NCBI GenBank assembly: GCA_031285905.1
Contig: JAITVH010000164.1
Span: 1-50,942 of the forward strand
Origin: Prevotella sp.
GTDB taxonomy: Bacteria; Bacteroidota; Bacteroidia; Bacteroidales; Dysgonomonadaceae
Direction: 5' to 3'
DNA: 50,942 nucleotides
The position numbers and the translations under genes were made by a program. The first letter of the stretch is position 1; the number at the start of each line of letters is the position of its first letter. Shown here piece by piece: positions 7,594 to 16,490 of this stretch. The notes below the pieces were generated by a model. The model saw only the letters and a program-made list of their open reading frames with translations, did not search any database and was not told the origin of the DNA.

Positions 7594-9318
7594 ATGAAAA
7601 AAATATATATCTGGTTACCACTATGTATTGCCCTGAGTATAGCAGCAGGGATTTTTATAGGTAATACATATTCCATATTTAGCCCTGTTCGCAAGTGGGC
7701 AGGAACAGGAGGTAAGAACAAATTGGAAACAATTTTTGATTACATCAGTAAGGCCTATGTAGATACAGTCAATGTAAACGGATTGGTGGAAAAAGCGATT
7801 CCTACGATTATATCGGGGCTGGATCCGCACTCTACCTATATCAGTGCAGAGAATATGGAACTTACCGGAAGCGAACTCGAAGGACATTTCAGCGGAATAG
7901 GGGTAGAGTTTATTATCAAAAATGATACTGTAGCTATTGTGAATGTTATTCCCGGAGGGCCTTCTGAGGCTGTGGGAATTATTCCCGGAGACAGGATAGT
8001 ATATGTAAACGACAGTCTATTTGTAGGAAAAGGAACAAATGAAGAAAAAGTATTCCGAAATCTGAGAGGCAAGAAAAATACGCAGGTAAAATTAGCTATA
8101 AAAAGAGGTACAAGCGAAGACCTTGTAACTTTTGAAGTAACCCGTGCTGATGTACCTGTGAAAACGGTTCCGGCTGCCTATATTGTAGCAGACAAAATAG
8201 GGTATATCAAGGTCAATAAATTCGGAGGTACTACATACAACGAGTTTATTACGGCTATCGCCAAATTGAAAAAACAAGGATGTGAATCTTTTATAATTGA
8301 CTTACAACAGAATACCGGAGGATATCTGGAAACAGGGAGGGCTTTATCCAATGAATTCCTATCGTCAGGAGACCTGATAGTATATACTGAAGGTAGGGCA
8401 TACCCCCGCGAAAATATATTTGCCGATGGTTCGGGTACTTGTAAGGAAAACCAATTGGTTGTACTGATAGACGAAGGAAGCGCTTCTGCGAGTGAGATTT
8501 TTGCCGGAGCCATGCAGGATAATGACAGGGGGCTGATTGTAGGTCGCCGCTCTTTTGGTAAAGGGTTGGTACAAAGCCGTTATGTATTTAAGGATGGTTC
8601 GGCTTTGCAATTGACTATTGCACGTTATCATACCGCATCGGGCAGATGTATACAGAAAGCATATACTCAGGGAGACCGTAAGGACTATGACATGGATATA
8701 TTAAACAGGTATAACAGAGGAGAATTCGACTCCAGAGACAGCATTAAACTAGACAATCTGCCTTTGTTCCATACCCTCTCGGGAAGGGCGGTATATGGCG
8801 ATGACGGCATATTGGCAGATGTATTCATTCCTCGCGATACGGCAGGTGTTAACTCATACTATCTTCGTGTAGCAAATAGCGGTACTATGAGAGAATATGC
8901 ATTTACCTATACTGACAAAAATAGAGAAAAGATAGAGAGTTTCAAATCGTGGGAGAAAGCGGCTGAATATCTTAAACAACAGCCACTTGTGGATGATCTG
9001 GCCGAATATGCAGCCCAAAGGGGAATTCGCCGCCAGCCGTACTTAATTGAAGAGTCGAGACAATTATTACAGACACAGCTTATCGCATTCGCTATAAGGA
9101 ATGTTTATGGAGAGGATGGATTTTATCCTATATTCCAAAAAGATGATTTGATGATAAAAGAGGCTGTTGAATTATTAAAAGAGAATAAAGCTACTCCCGA
9201 ATCGATCAGGGAAGAAAGATATAAACCGGACGCTAAAAAGACCAGTGATAATACTACAGGAATCCTCAAAGCACCTTTCTGGATAGATGATGATCAGTTT
9301 AAGAATCGGGTTGTATAA
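7594..9318 (+). CDS. S41 family C-terminal processing peptidase with PDZ domain
   Basis: The 574-residue product has an N-terminal membrane segment or uncleaved signal (residues 5-23), a PDZ domain (about 95-175, with the GIGVEF and GDRIVYVND strands) and an S41 protease core. The Ser/Lys dyad is intact: SASASEI places the nucleophile at S298 with E301 three residues later, and FGKG places K323 exactly 25 residues after the serine, as in the D1-processing protease. The C-terminal 200 residues, typical of Bacteroidetes members, are helical. It acts in the periplasm on C-termini of envelope proteins; the substrate is unknown. Its stop shares one base with the start of the folate gene (TAATG). 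Confidence 0.95.
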   Translation: MKKIYIWLPLCIALSIAAGIFIGNTYSIFSPVRKWAGTGGKNKLETIFDYISKAYVDTVNVNGLVEKAIPTIISGLDPHSTYISAENMELTGSELEGHFSGIGVEFIIKNDTVAIVNVIPGGPSEAVGIIPGDRIVYVNDSLFVGKGTNEEKVFRNLRGKKNTQVKLAIKRGTSEDLVTFEVTRADVPVKTVPAAYIVADKIGYIKVNKFGGTTYNEFITAIAKLKKQGCESFIIDLQQNTGGYLETGRALSNEFLSSGDLIVYTEGRAYPRENIFADGSGTCKENQLVVLIDEGSASASEIFAGAMQDNDRGLIVGRRSFGKGLVQSRYVFKDGSALQLTIARYHTASGRCIQKAYTQGDRKDYDMDILNRYNRGEFDSRDSIKLDNLPLFHTLSGRAVYGDDGILADVFIPRDTAGVNSYYLRVANSGTMREYAFTYTDKNREKIESFKSWEKAAEYLKQQPLVDDLAEYAAQRGIRRQPYLIEESRQLLQTQLIAFAIRNVYGEDGFYPIFQKDDLMIKEAVELLKENKATPESIREERYKPDAKKTSDNTTGILKAPFWIDDDQFKNRVV

Positions 9319-9875
9319 TGAATAAGATACAACAACAGAAAGATAAGCTGAGAGCTCAGATCAAATCCATAAAAGGACAGCATTCTCTGGAAGATTTGGC
9401 TTTACGTTCACAGGAAGTCTTGTCGGTTTTAGAAATAACTGGATTTTTTCAAGACGCTAAAAAGATATTTATCTACAACAGTCTTGCGGATGAGGTGCAG
9501 ACAATAGACTTTATCCATAAATGGAAAGATGAGAAAGAGTTTTTTCTGCCAGTGATAAAGGGGGACAATATTGTTTTCAGGAAATATATTCCTAATGGAG
9601 AATTGAAACAATCATCATTTGGAATTCAGGAACCAATCGGAGATGATTTTACTGATTATAATAAAATTGATCTGATAATAGTGCCGGGAGTTGCGTTTGA
9701 CCGAAAGAAAAACCGCTTGGGTAGAGGAAAAGGTTATTATGACCGTTTTCTGAAAAACCTCAAAATGCCTAAAGCAGGCATCTGTTTCGAGTTTCAATTG
9801 CTGGATCAGCTTCCTGTTGATCAGTATGATATACCAATGGATTATATTGTTTCGGAAAACGATTTAATCTGGTAG
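9318..9875 (+). CDS. 5-formyltetrahydrofolate cyclo-ligase
   Basis: The 185-residue enzyme uses ATP to convert 5-formyl-THF to 5,10-methenyl-THF. The family signature LGRGKGYYDRFL is present at residues 134-145, preceded by IDLIIVPGVAFDRKKNRLG, and the N-terminal KDKLRAQIKSI helix and FIYNSLADEVQT strand are also typical. The start overlaps the stop of the S41 protease gene by one base, so translation is probably coupled. Thirteen bases after the stop begins a dispersed repeat (9889-9912) that also follows two other genes in this window. Confidence 0.94.
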   Translation: MNKIQQQKDKLRAQIKSIKGQHSLEDLALRSQEVLSVLEITGFFQDAKKIFIYNSLADEVQTIDFIHKWKDEKEFFLPVIKGDNIVFRKYIPNGELKQSSFGIQEPIGDDFTDYNKIDLIIVPGVAFDRKKNRLGRGKGYYDRFLKNLKMPKAGICFEFQLLDQLPVDQYDIPMDYIVSENDLIW

Positions 9876-9888
9876 TTATCTATTCATG

Positions 9889-9912
9889 TTTTTATTTTGA
9901 ATTTATCTATAG
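9889..9912 (+). repeat. Left border repeat, copy 1
   Basis: This 24-base sequence ends in TTTGAATTTATCTATAG. A copy with one difference lies at 20887-20910, and an identical copy on the minus strand at 49725-49748. Each begins 9 to 64 bases after a stop codon, in the direction of that gene. Confidence 0.8.
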
Positions 9913-9947
9913 TGTATTGTTTAGCAAATTAATAGATTGGCCAATAG

Positions 9948-11083
9948 ATGAAATTAAAATATAAAATATTAGTTTTCTTGCTTCTGGTTTTTATAATCTG
10001 GCTGATAATAATACAATACCAGACATACAAATATCCAGATAAAGAGGAAATAAATAAGCGACTTAATTATCTTGAACAGGTAATTAATGAGCCATTAGAT
10101 TCCGATTCTGAAATCATGCTTTTAGGACTTGAAAGTCATGAATTTATGATGTTTTCATACTCTTTTGCGACATACGCTTTCACCAATTTAGCTATCAAAG
10201 ACTCTACTTATATAGAACGGATTATTCCTGTTATAAAAGAAAGCATTGTTAAAGTATTAGACTCTAAAATATTCCATTTTTATGGGATAGACGAGGACTT
10301 CTTTCGACTTGACACCCTTCCTGATTATTCCGTACTATACATGGGACATCTCAATTTAATGCTTGGATGTTACAGATTGCTGTCAGGTGATAATACATTT
10401 AGCACTCTCAATGATAAGATTTCAGAATCGTTGTTTCTACGATACAAGAAAACATCATTTCTTAATCTGGAATCTATCCCTCGGCGATATGGATACCCGA
10501 TAACACTGTCGCGTTGGCATCCTTAAAACTTCATGGATATAATACAGGAAGCGGGTATGATTCACTCTGTAAAGAATGGGTGAAATATGTAAGGAGGCAT
10601 TATCTGCACAATGAATCGGAAGTATTATATTCTACCATCAATCCATCAACCGGCAAACCTATAGAAGAGCCAAGAGGTTCGATGCTAGGGTGGAGTATTA
10701 TGTTTATATATCAGTTTGATCCTGTATTTTCAGTTGAATTATATAATAATTACAAAAAACACTTCAGCAATGAGTTATTAGTTTTCAGGCTTTTCAAGGA
10801 ACGGTACGAAAACTGTAACACCAACATGGGAGATATTGATTCAGGCCCTATCTTGCTAGGTTATAGCATTCCGGCAAATGAATTTGCCTTAAGTGGAGCT
10901 GTTTTGTCCGGAGACTATAAAACAGCCCGTAAACTAGAACGGCTAATAAATTTTGGTGCTATACAGAAAGAGGCAAACGGAAAATTAAAGTATGATGTGA
11001 GATTTGTAGATATGAACATCAGCCCGATGGCAGAAGCTTTGATTCTGAATTCTTTGACAATAACAAAATGGGTCAAAGATTGA
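9948..11083 (+). pseudogene. Linalool dehydratase/isomerase-like membrane protein, frameshifted
   Basis: Two overlapping reading frames form one protein of about 378 residues. The first part has a membrane helix (residues 5-25) and the segment SVLYMGHLNLMLGCYRLLSGD; it stops at 10526 in a frame reading ITLSRWHP. Shifting frame at the CCC run 10496-10498 gives YPDNTVALASLKLHGYN and continues without a stop to 11083 (EEPRGSMLGWS, DSGPILLGYSIPA). Adding one C would restore the frame, so one base has been lost from a four-C run, by mutation or sequencing error. The second frame has no ATG at its beginning. The likeness to the linalool dehydratase/isomerase domain family rests on memory of its GHLNLML and GPRGS wording and is moderate. 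The gene lies inside border repeats. Confidence 0.6.
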
Positions 11084-11121
11084 TTTTTATATGAATAAAA
11101 AAGTAATAACAAAACAGGATG

Positions 11122-11155
11122 AAAAGTGTAACCTTTGTCACCTTTTAGTTAAAAT
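11122..11155 (+). repeat. Right border repeat, copy 1
   Basis: The 34 bases include GTGTAACCTTTGTCACC and end in CCTTTTAGTTAAAAT. The first 33 bases match 21282-21314 with a single difference. Shorter copies of the end motif lie at 21097-21111, 21224-21238 and, on the minus strand, 49175-49189, 49436-49450 and 49618-49632. Confidence 0.8.
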
Positions 11156-11186
11156 ATAGATATAGGACAATGGAGGATAAGATAAA

Positions 11187-11888
11187 ATGAAATGGAGTAA
11201 GGGAAATATTATTGACAAGTTGAGCTGGTCAGATACAATAGTCAATAGAGAAGGGAAGGAACGTGTTGCTAAGGAAATAGCAGCAAAAATAAAAGATGGA
11301 GATGTGCTGGGAGCCGGTTCGGGCTCTACTGTATATATTGCTTTATTAGCTATTGCCGAAAGAATAAAAAATGAAGATCTTGAAATAGAGATTATTCCCG
11401 CTTCACAAGAGATATCGATGGCTTGTAATCAGCTGGGGATTCAGCAAATCACTTTGCTGGATAAAAAGCCTGACTGGACATTTGACGGAGCAGATGAGGT
11501 GGATGAAAATAATAACCTGATAAAAGGTAGGGGAGGGGCTATGTTTAAGGAAAAGCTGCTTATCCGAAACTCATCCAAGACTTATATCATAATTGATGAG
11601 TCTAAGTTTGTAACCCGGTTAGGCTCTAAATTTCCTGTACCAATAGAAGTCTTTCCCACAGCATTGTTGTATGTAGAGAGTGAAGTGAGAAAATTAGGCG
11701 CATCAAGAATCGAACTCCGGTTGGCAAAAGGAAAAGATGGCCCCATAGTGACAGAAAATGGGAATTACATTCTGGATGCATGGTTTGATAGTATTGACAA
11801 TACTATGGAGCGACAGATTAAAGAAATTACAGGAGTAATAGAGAGTGGCTTGTTTATCGGATATGATGTGGAGATCATCGTCTCCTGA
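11187..11888 (+). CDS. rpiA: Ribose-5-phosphate isomerase A
   Basis: The 233-residue enzyme interconverts ribose-5-phosphate and ribulose-5-phosphate. Signature blocks are GAGSGST (residues 42-48), DGADEVD (100-106) and KGRGGAMFKEKLL (113-125), the last carrying the active-site region. Length and order match the RpiA family. The start at 11187 is preceded by GGAGG at 11172-11176, an unusually strong ribosome-binding site for this phylum. The upstream repeat ends 31 bases before the start, so the gene's promoter may overlap or lie in the repeat. The stop is two bases from that of the convergent lactonase gene, so no terminator fits between them. Confidence 0.96.
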   Translation: MKWSKGNIIDKLSWSDTIVNREGKERVAKEIAAKIKDGDVLGAGSGSTVYIALLAIAERIKNEDLEIEIIPASQEISMACNQLGIQQITLLDKKPDWTFDGADEVDENNNLIKGRGGAMFKEKLLIRNSSKTYIIIDESKFVTRLGSKFPVPIEVFPTALLYVESEVRKLGASRIELRLAKGKDGPIVTENGNYILDAWFDSIDNTMERQIKEITGVIESGLFIGYDVEIIVS

Positions 11889-11890
11889 TC

Positions 11891-12790
11891 TTATTTTACT
11901 CCCTTTACATTCATACGTAAAGCATATAGATACTGCGATGCGGTGATAAAGAGTGTTTTCATATCTTTACCTCCAAAGCAGACATTTGCCGTCCATCCGG
12001 CATCTACAGCGATGTGTTCTATTTGTTCTCCCAGAGGATTGAAAACTGTAACCCCTCGTCCTGTAAGGTAGATGTTTCCTTGTTGATCAATCGTCATTCC
12101 ATCCGAGCCAAGCGATGTGAACAGCCTTTTATTGGTAAGTGAACCATCTGTCTTTATATCATATACATAAGTCTTATTAGCTCCGATGTCGGCCACATAT
12201 AGTAATTTACCATCCGGAGAGCCTATTATGCCATTTGGCTTGACGAGGTCATCGGTGACTTTAATTAAGCTCTTATAGTCGGCTGACAGAAGATAGACGT
12301 ACTCTCCATCTTGTTGTATCTCAGGATTACGTGTCCAGTAGTCCCTTTTGTACAGAGGATCGGTAAAGTAAATATTTCCATTGGGGTGTATCCACAGGTC
12401 GTTAGGGCCATTCAGCTTTTTGCCTTCAAAGTCGGTAATGAGTGTAGAGTGAGAACCATCTTTGCTAAAACTCCATATCTCGTTGTCCATATCAGAACAA
12501 GCCAGCAGATTTCCTTTTCTGTCGAAGTAGAGTCCATTGGCACGTCCTGTATTATCATTGAATACAGAGAGTTCTCCTTTGGTTGACCATTTGTATATCT
12601 TATCATTGGGCTGATCGGTGAAATAAATATTTCCCTTTTTATCTACGGCTGGGCCTTCGGTGAAACTGAATTTATCAGCCAATTTTTCTACTTCGGTATT
12701 AGGTGCAATGATGCTTTTACCTTTCTGGGAAAATGCAGGCAAAGATAAGATGGATAGGATAATGGAGACCAAGATAATGTTATTCTTCAT
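11891..12790 (-). CDS. Secreted SMP-30/gluconolactonase-family protein
   Basis: The ATG at 12790 (two codons inside a longer TTG frame) gives a 299-residue protein with a signal peptide (residues 1-21, ending ALPAFSQ-like SLPAFSQ). The rest is a six-bladed beta-propeller of the SMP-30/Gnl/LRE-like family: repeated units such as GNIYFTDQPNDKIYKW, GNLLACSDMDNEIW, KLNGPNDLWIHPNGNIYFTD and DGMTIDQQGNIYLTG. The NGPNDL block with its N and D is the usual divalent-metal region. Such enzymes open sugar lactones in the periplasm. It is divergent from a Tat-exported aldo/keto reductase, which suggests a joint role in sugar oxidation, but this is inference. Confidence 0.9.
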   Translation of the reverse strand: MKNNIILVSIILSILSLPAFSQKGKSIIAPNTEVEKLADKFSFTEGPAVDKKGNIYFTDQPNDKIYKWSTKGELSVFNDNTGRANGLYFDRKGNLLACSDMDNEIWSFSKDGSHSTLITDFEGKKLNGPNDLWIHPNGNIYFTDPLYKRDYWTRNPEIQQDGEYVYLLSADYKSLIKVTDDLVKPNGIIGSPDGKLLYVADIGANKTYVYDIKTDGSLTNKRLFTSLGSDGMTIDQQGNIYLTGRGVTVFNPLGEQIEHIAVDAGWTANVCFGGKDMKTLFITASQYLYALRMNVKGVK

Positions 12791-12894
12791 AATCAATTGT
12801 ATATTTGAGGGTTGAATTTACTATTTTTTATTATATTTACAGTCAAGGAAATAGAATTTAGCATAATTATTTGCCCACTCTTAAAAAATGCGCC

Positions 12895-13776
12895 ATGAGT
12901 AATATTAACAGAAGACAGTTTATAAAGACAGGTGTTGCAGGGATTGCAGGTCTATCTATTAGTTCCCTTGCTATTCCGGGATGTAAATCGGGACAGACGG
13001 CAATAAGTAAAACAAAACTAGGTAAAACAGGTTTATCCATTTCTCGCATAGGCATGGGTACGGGTACAATCGGGTACAATCATGCATCTAACCAGACCAG
13101 GTTAGGGCTGGAGAACTTTGTTAAGCTGGCTCATCATGGATATGAAAGAGGTTTGAGGTTTTTTGATATGGCAGAATCATATGGTTCGCATGCATTTGTA
13201 GGGGAAGCTTTAAAAACTCTGCCTAGAGAGAAGATCACTCTTTGTTCCAAGATATGGACGCATCCTGACGGATCGGACAAAATAGAGCCTGTAGAAACTA
13301 CTTTGGATCGATTCAGAAAGGATCTGGGGACTGATTATATCGATATATTATTGATGCATTGCATGATGGAAGGTAACTGGAAAGAATCGCGCAAATACTA
13401 CATTGATGCTTTTTTAAAAGCGAAGCAGGATGGAATTATAAAGGCAGTGGGGGTGTCGTGCCACAATTGGGATGCGCTTTCTAATGCTGTTGACAATCCG
13501 TGGGTGGATATTATACTTGCACGGATTAATCCATTTGGTACACATATGGATGGGAAGCCAGAAGATATAAATGCACTATTGAAGAGAGCCAAGGATAATG
13601 GTAAAGGGGTAATCGGAATGAAGATATTCGGTGAAGGGAAAAATACATCGGATGCAGAACGTCAGCAATCATTAGAATATGCTATTAATACAGCTAATAT
13701 ACATTCTATGACTATTGGCTTGGAGTCGATAGCTCAAATTGATGATCTGGTAAGTAGGGTAGAGATTCTTCTATGA
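12895..13776 (+). CDS. Tat-exported aldo/keto reductase
   Basis: From the ATG at 12895 the product has 293 residues. A longer frame begins at a TTG (12871), but NINRRQFIKTG is a Tat signal with the twin arginine near the start, which supports the ATG; LAIPGC at residues 25-30 may be a lipobox. The barrel carries the complete AKR tetrad: D91, Y96 (FDMAESYG), K119 (LCSKIW) and H155 (LLMHCM). Such reductases use NADPH on carbonyl groups; the substrate is unknown and export of a folded cofactor enzyme agrees with Tat. It is divergent from the SMP-30 lactonase, with about 100 bases between them for both promoters. Confidence 0.88.
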   Translation: MSNINRRQFIKTGVAGIAGLSISSLAIPGCKSGQTAISKTKLGKTGLSISRIGMGTGTIGYNHASNQTRLGLENFVKLAHHGYERGLRFFDMAESYGSHAFVGEALKTLPREKITLCSKIWTHPDGSDKIEPVETTLDRFRKDLGTDYIDILLMHCMMEGNWKESRKYYIDAFLKAKQDGIIKAVGVSCHNWDALSNAVDNPWVDIILARINPFGTHMDGKPEDINALLKRAKDNGKGVIGMKIFGEGKNTSDAERQQSLEYAINTANIHSMTIGLESIAQIDDLVSRVEILL

Positions 13777-13801
13777 TAAAAGAGCTATGCTGACTTAGTA
13801 T

Positions 13802-13840
13802 ATTACAATGCCTGATATTTATAGTATCAGGCATTGTAAT
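13802..13840. terminator. Bidirectional terminator hairpin
   Basis: A perfect 16-base stem (13802-13817 with 13825-13840) encloses a 7-base loop. It lies between the convergent ends of the aldo/keto reductase (13776) and the MG2/TonB-plug gene (13848). Confidence 0.85.
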
Positions 13841-13847
13841 TCTTCCT

Positions 13848-16490
13848 TTAGTCTTCTCTCGATATTTTTTCTATAGCATGTATTAGTCGGCCATCAGATG
13901 TAATTCCTTCAATGATTACACTGTATGTGCTGGATGCATCAGATGTATAGAAGTTGACATCGGCGTCGCCATCCTCAGATGTTTTGATACTCGGATTCCA
14001 GTAAATAGTAGTTCTCATATCCGGCGTATTGCTTTCTCTTGCGGCTCGGGTAGTGTATTGTGGAGAATAGAATTCTTTAGTTGTCTGATAACCTAGCGGG
14101 GTATATGTTTTGATATTGAATACCGGGCCCGATTTTGTATTTATCACACCTCGTTTGGTGGTGATCATTATGACTCCATTTGCTCCTCTGCCACCCCAGA
14201 AAGCAGCTCCGCCATCCTTAACCACTTCAACCTCATCAACGTCCTCTACAACTAAATTCTCAAGAAAATCAACATCATACTCTATATCATCTACTAAAAC
14301 CAGAGGGCTTCCTCCTCCACGAATAGAAATGGTATTCCCCATAATCATTACTCCACCAAATTCTCTTAAAATATCGAAGATACTATGAGGACGCAATCTA
14401 TCGATATCCTCAATCGTTTTTCTCTGATTGAATGAAGAGGAATAAGCTGATTTACCAACACTTCGTGGTGCCCGGGCAGTTATCTCCACATCTTTGAGAT
14501 AAATCATACGCATACCATTGGCTAAAGTAAAATTCTTATCTGCTTTTTCAAAATAATTAGCAAAGTTATTTCGATTCTCCTGAGGCGTTAATGGCAGGGA
14601 GAACTTGCCAGTTGGAAAAGTTTCCTGATCGATAAGCAATTCAACTCTGCTACTGCCTTTTTTTGTAGTACCTTGTATAATAAATCGTGTACTGTCAGGG
14701 GTTTCGAATCCTTGGAAATGAAAGCGTCCATTTTCGTCCGTTTGAGTTTGATCGAATAATCCGGTTTCCATAGATATGAGGGTAACAGGGTAATTGGCTG
14801 CAGGTTTAGTCATTAAAAGCCCTCCTTTTACAATACCCGAAATTTCAGGCCCTAATTCCAGATAACTTTTTGGCCTGTCAAAATTCCCTTTTAATATATT
14901 TGTGACATTATACCTACTCCATCCATGAGTAAGCATTATAAGGTCAAGATATGTATTGGTTTCATTCGTTTTGTTTTTGAAGTAATATGCCGGATTTTCT
15001 ACATGGCCTTTCAATTCGGATGTTAAGAGAAGTGTGGAAAGGATATTTACACAGGTATCAGGTTGTATATCTTTATCATCTGTAACAGATATAGACAAAT
15101 TTGCAGTTAGAGGATTTTCGTCGATATCAGAGAGTTTGATGTTACCCTCTACTAATTCTCTTCTGCCATAGTTTTCTTTATCTGTGGAGAATGAAATATT
15201 CGCAATGTTTGCCTCATTAATATTAAAAACAAGTCTTTCACTGATAGGATTCATATCACTGTCAATCAATAGAAGTTGAATTATGCCTGTAGGTAATTCA
15301 TCTTTTGGTATAGTGACAAATTGTTGACTATTATTCCATTTTATAGCGTTTAATACTGTACCTCTGGATTGGATGGCTAGATACAATTCTCTGTCTCCCA
15401 GAGGATTTTCAGATGGAGTGAGTACTGATAATGTTAGGCGGTTTCTTTGCCAAACAGCCTGTAATGAGATATGTTCGGTTGTTGCTATAGGTAGGTCGTA
15501 TTTTTTTATGAGGCCGGCGTTGTTTTCGCAAATGATACTGAATACTTCTCCTACCGGCGGCTGCAAGATGATACTGCCCATACCTAAGTGCTGTGACTGG
15601 AAAGATCTTAAGGAGTCCCCATTCTGATTTACGATTGTACCTTTTATATCTTCTCCAAATCCATTAGAATTAAGAGATTTATAAGCAATTTTATTGATGA
15701 CTCCAGCTACGAGATGACCACCTTCGGGCAGAAAAGAAACTTCGTAATCTGAACGATTTGGAATTGTTATAAACTGTTTGTGGAATTTACCATCATAGTC
15801 ATATTCTATATATAAAGAATTCTTATTTTGGCTTTCGGCTACTTTTTGTGTCAATCGGATAATATCGTCTTCGTCTGTTTTTACTGTTTTCAGATTACCT
15901 TTATCATCTGTAATTTGTATTTTGTCCGGTTTTATTGGTGTATTGTTTTTGATGTCAACAATTTGTAATTCGATTTTAACTTTTTGAGTATCTTCGTATT
16001 CGAACTTGGCATTGGTTCTATATAACGCCGTTAAAGGATCTCCGATGTAAACTGTTCTTTTAAAATAATAGCCATCTCCCAGCCCTTCCATAAAGCGGGT
16101 ATAGAAACGTAATAGATATTGTCCTTCAGGCATATCTTCTTCTAAAGTTATATGTCCGCAATATGCCCCCTTTGTAGGTCTTATCTTTACTCTTTTTATA
16201 ATGGAATCGATAGGGTTTATTAATTCGGCATATATATAACGACTAGTAGTATCGGGTACATTTGATAGAGCATCTGCAAGATGAGCCCGGAACCAAATAT
16301 CTTCACCTGTGATATAGAAAGGTTTATCTATTTGGACATATATTTTCTCCTGAGGGAAAGAAATTGCTTGTCGTAAAAAGTTATTAGTAATAGAGTCGGT
16401 AATAGGGTCTTCTGCTATTTGGGCTTTTGTTGATATTGATACCGCGAGAATAGCAAAAAGTACTATTAGTTTGTTTGAAAGTCTTTTCAT
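13848..16490 (-). CDS. Secreted MG2-like protein with C-terminal TonB-receptor plug domain
   Basis: The 880-residue protein has a signal peptide (about residues 1-23, ending STKAQ). The N-terminal part, YVQIDKPFYITGEDIWFRAHLADA, is the macroglobulin MG2-like domain found in many large Bacteroidetes envelope proteins, followed by further beta-sandwich regions and a carboxypeptidase-like segment near residue 560-610 (GIVKGG...GRFHFQGF). Residues about 700-780 form a TonB-dependent receptor plug: ILREFGGVMI, ISIRGGGSPLVLVDDI and GANGVIMITTKRG. No outer-membrane beta-barrel follows; the protein ends about 100 residues later. It therefore cannot be a transporter itself and may bind a partner at the outer membrane. 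Its role is unknown. It is a single-gene unit next to the GH16 cluster. Confidence 0.85.
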   Translation of the reverse strand: MKRLSNKLIVLFAILAVSISTKAQIAEDPITDSITNNFLRQAISFPQEKIYVQIDKPFYITGEDIWFRAHLADALSNVPDTTSRYIYAELINPIDSIIKRVKIRPTKGAYCGHITLEEDMPEGQYLLRFYTRFMEGLGDGYYFKRTVYIGDPLTALYRTNAKFEYEDTQKVKIELQIVDIKNNTPIKPDKIQITDDKGNLKTVKTDEDDIIRLTQKVAESQNKNSLYIEYDYDGKFHKQFITIPNRSDYEVSFLPEGGHLVAGVINKIAYKSLNSNGFGEDIKGTIVNQNGDSLRSFQSQHLGMGSIILQPPVGEVFSIICENNAGLIKKYDLPIATTEHISLQAVWQRNRLTLSVLTPSENPLGDRELYLAIQSRGTVLNAIKWNNSQQFVTIPKDELPTGIIQLLLIDSDMNPISERLVFNINEANIANISFSTDKENYGRRELVEGNIKLSDIDENPLTANLSISVTDDKDIQPDTCVNILSTLLLTSELKGHVENPAYYFKNKTNETNTYLDLIMLTHGWSRYNVTNILKGNFDRPKSYLELGPEISGIVKGGLLMTKPAANYPVTLISMETGLFDQTQTDENGRFHFQGFETPDSTRFIIQGTTKKGSSRVELLIDQETFPTGKFSLPLTPQENRNNFANYFEKADKNFTLANGMRMIYLKDVEITARAPRSVGKSAYSSSFNQRKTIEDIDRLRPHSIFDILREFGGVMIMGNTISIRGGGSPLVLVDDIEYDVDFLENLVVEDVDEVEVVKDGGAAFWGGRGANGVIMITTKRGVINTKSGPVFNIKTYTPLGYQTTKEFYSPQYTTRAARESNTPDMRTTIYWNPSIKTSEDGDADVNFYTSDASSTYSVIIEGITSDGRLIHAIEKISRED

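Noticed and set aside
10514..11083. Second half of the 10-kb gene as a separate gene
   Set aside because: It begins at a TTG inside the upstream frame with no ATG, and the two halves join smoothly after a one-base correction.
12871..12894. Earlier TTG start of the aldo/keto reductase
   Set aside because: The added eight residues put distance before the Tat signal; the ATG at 12895 gives a normal twin-arginine leader.
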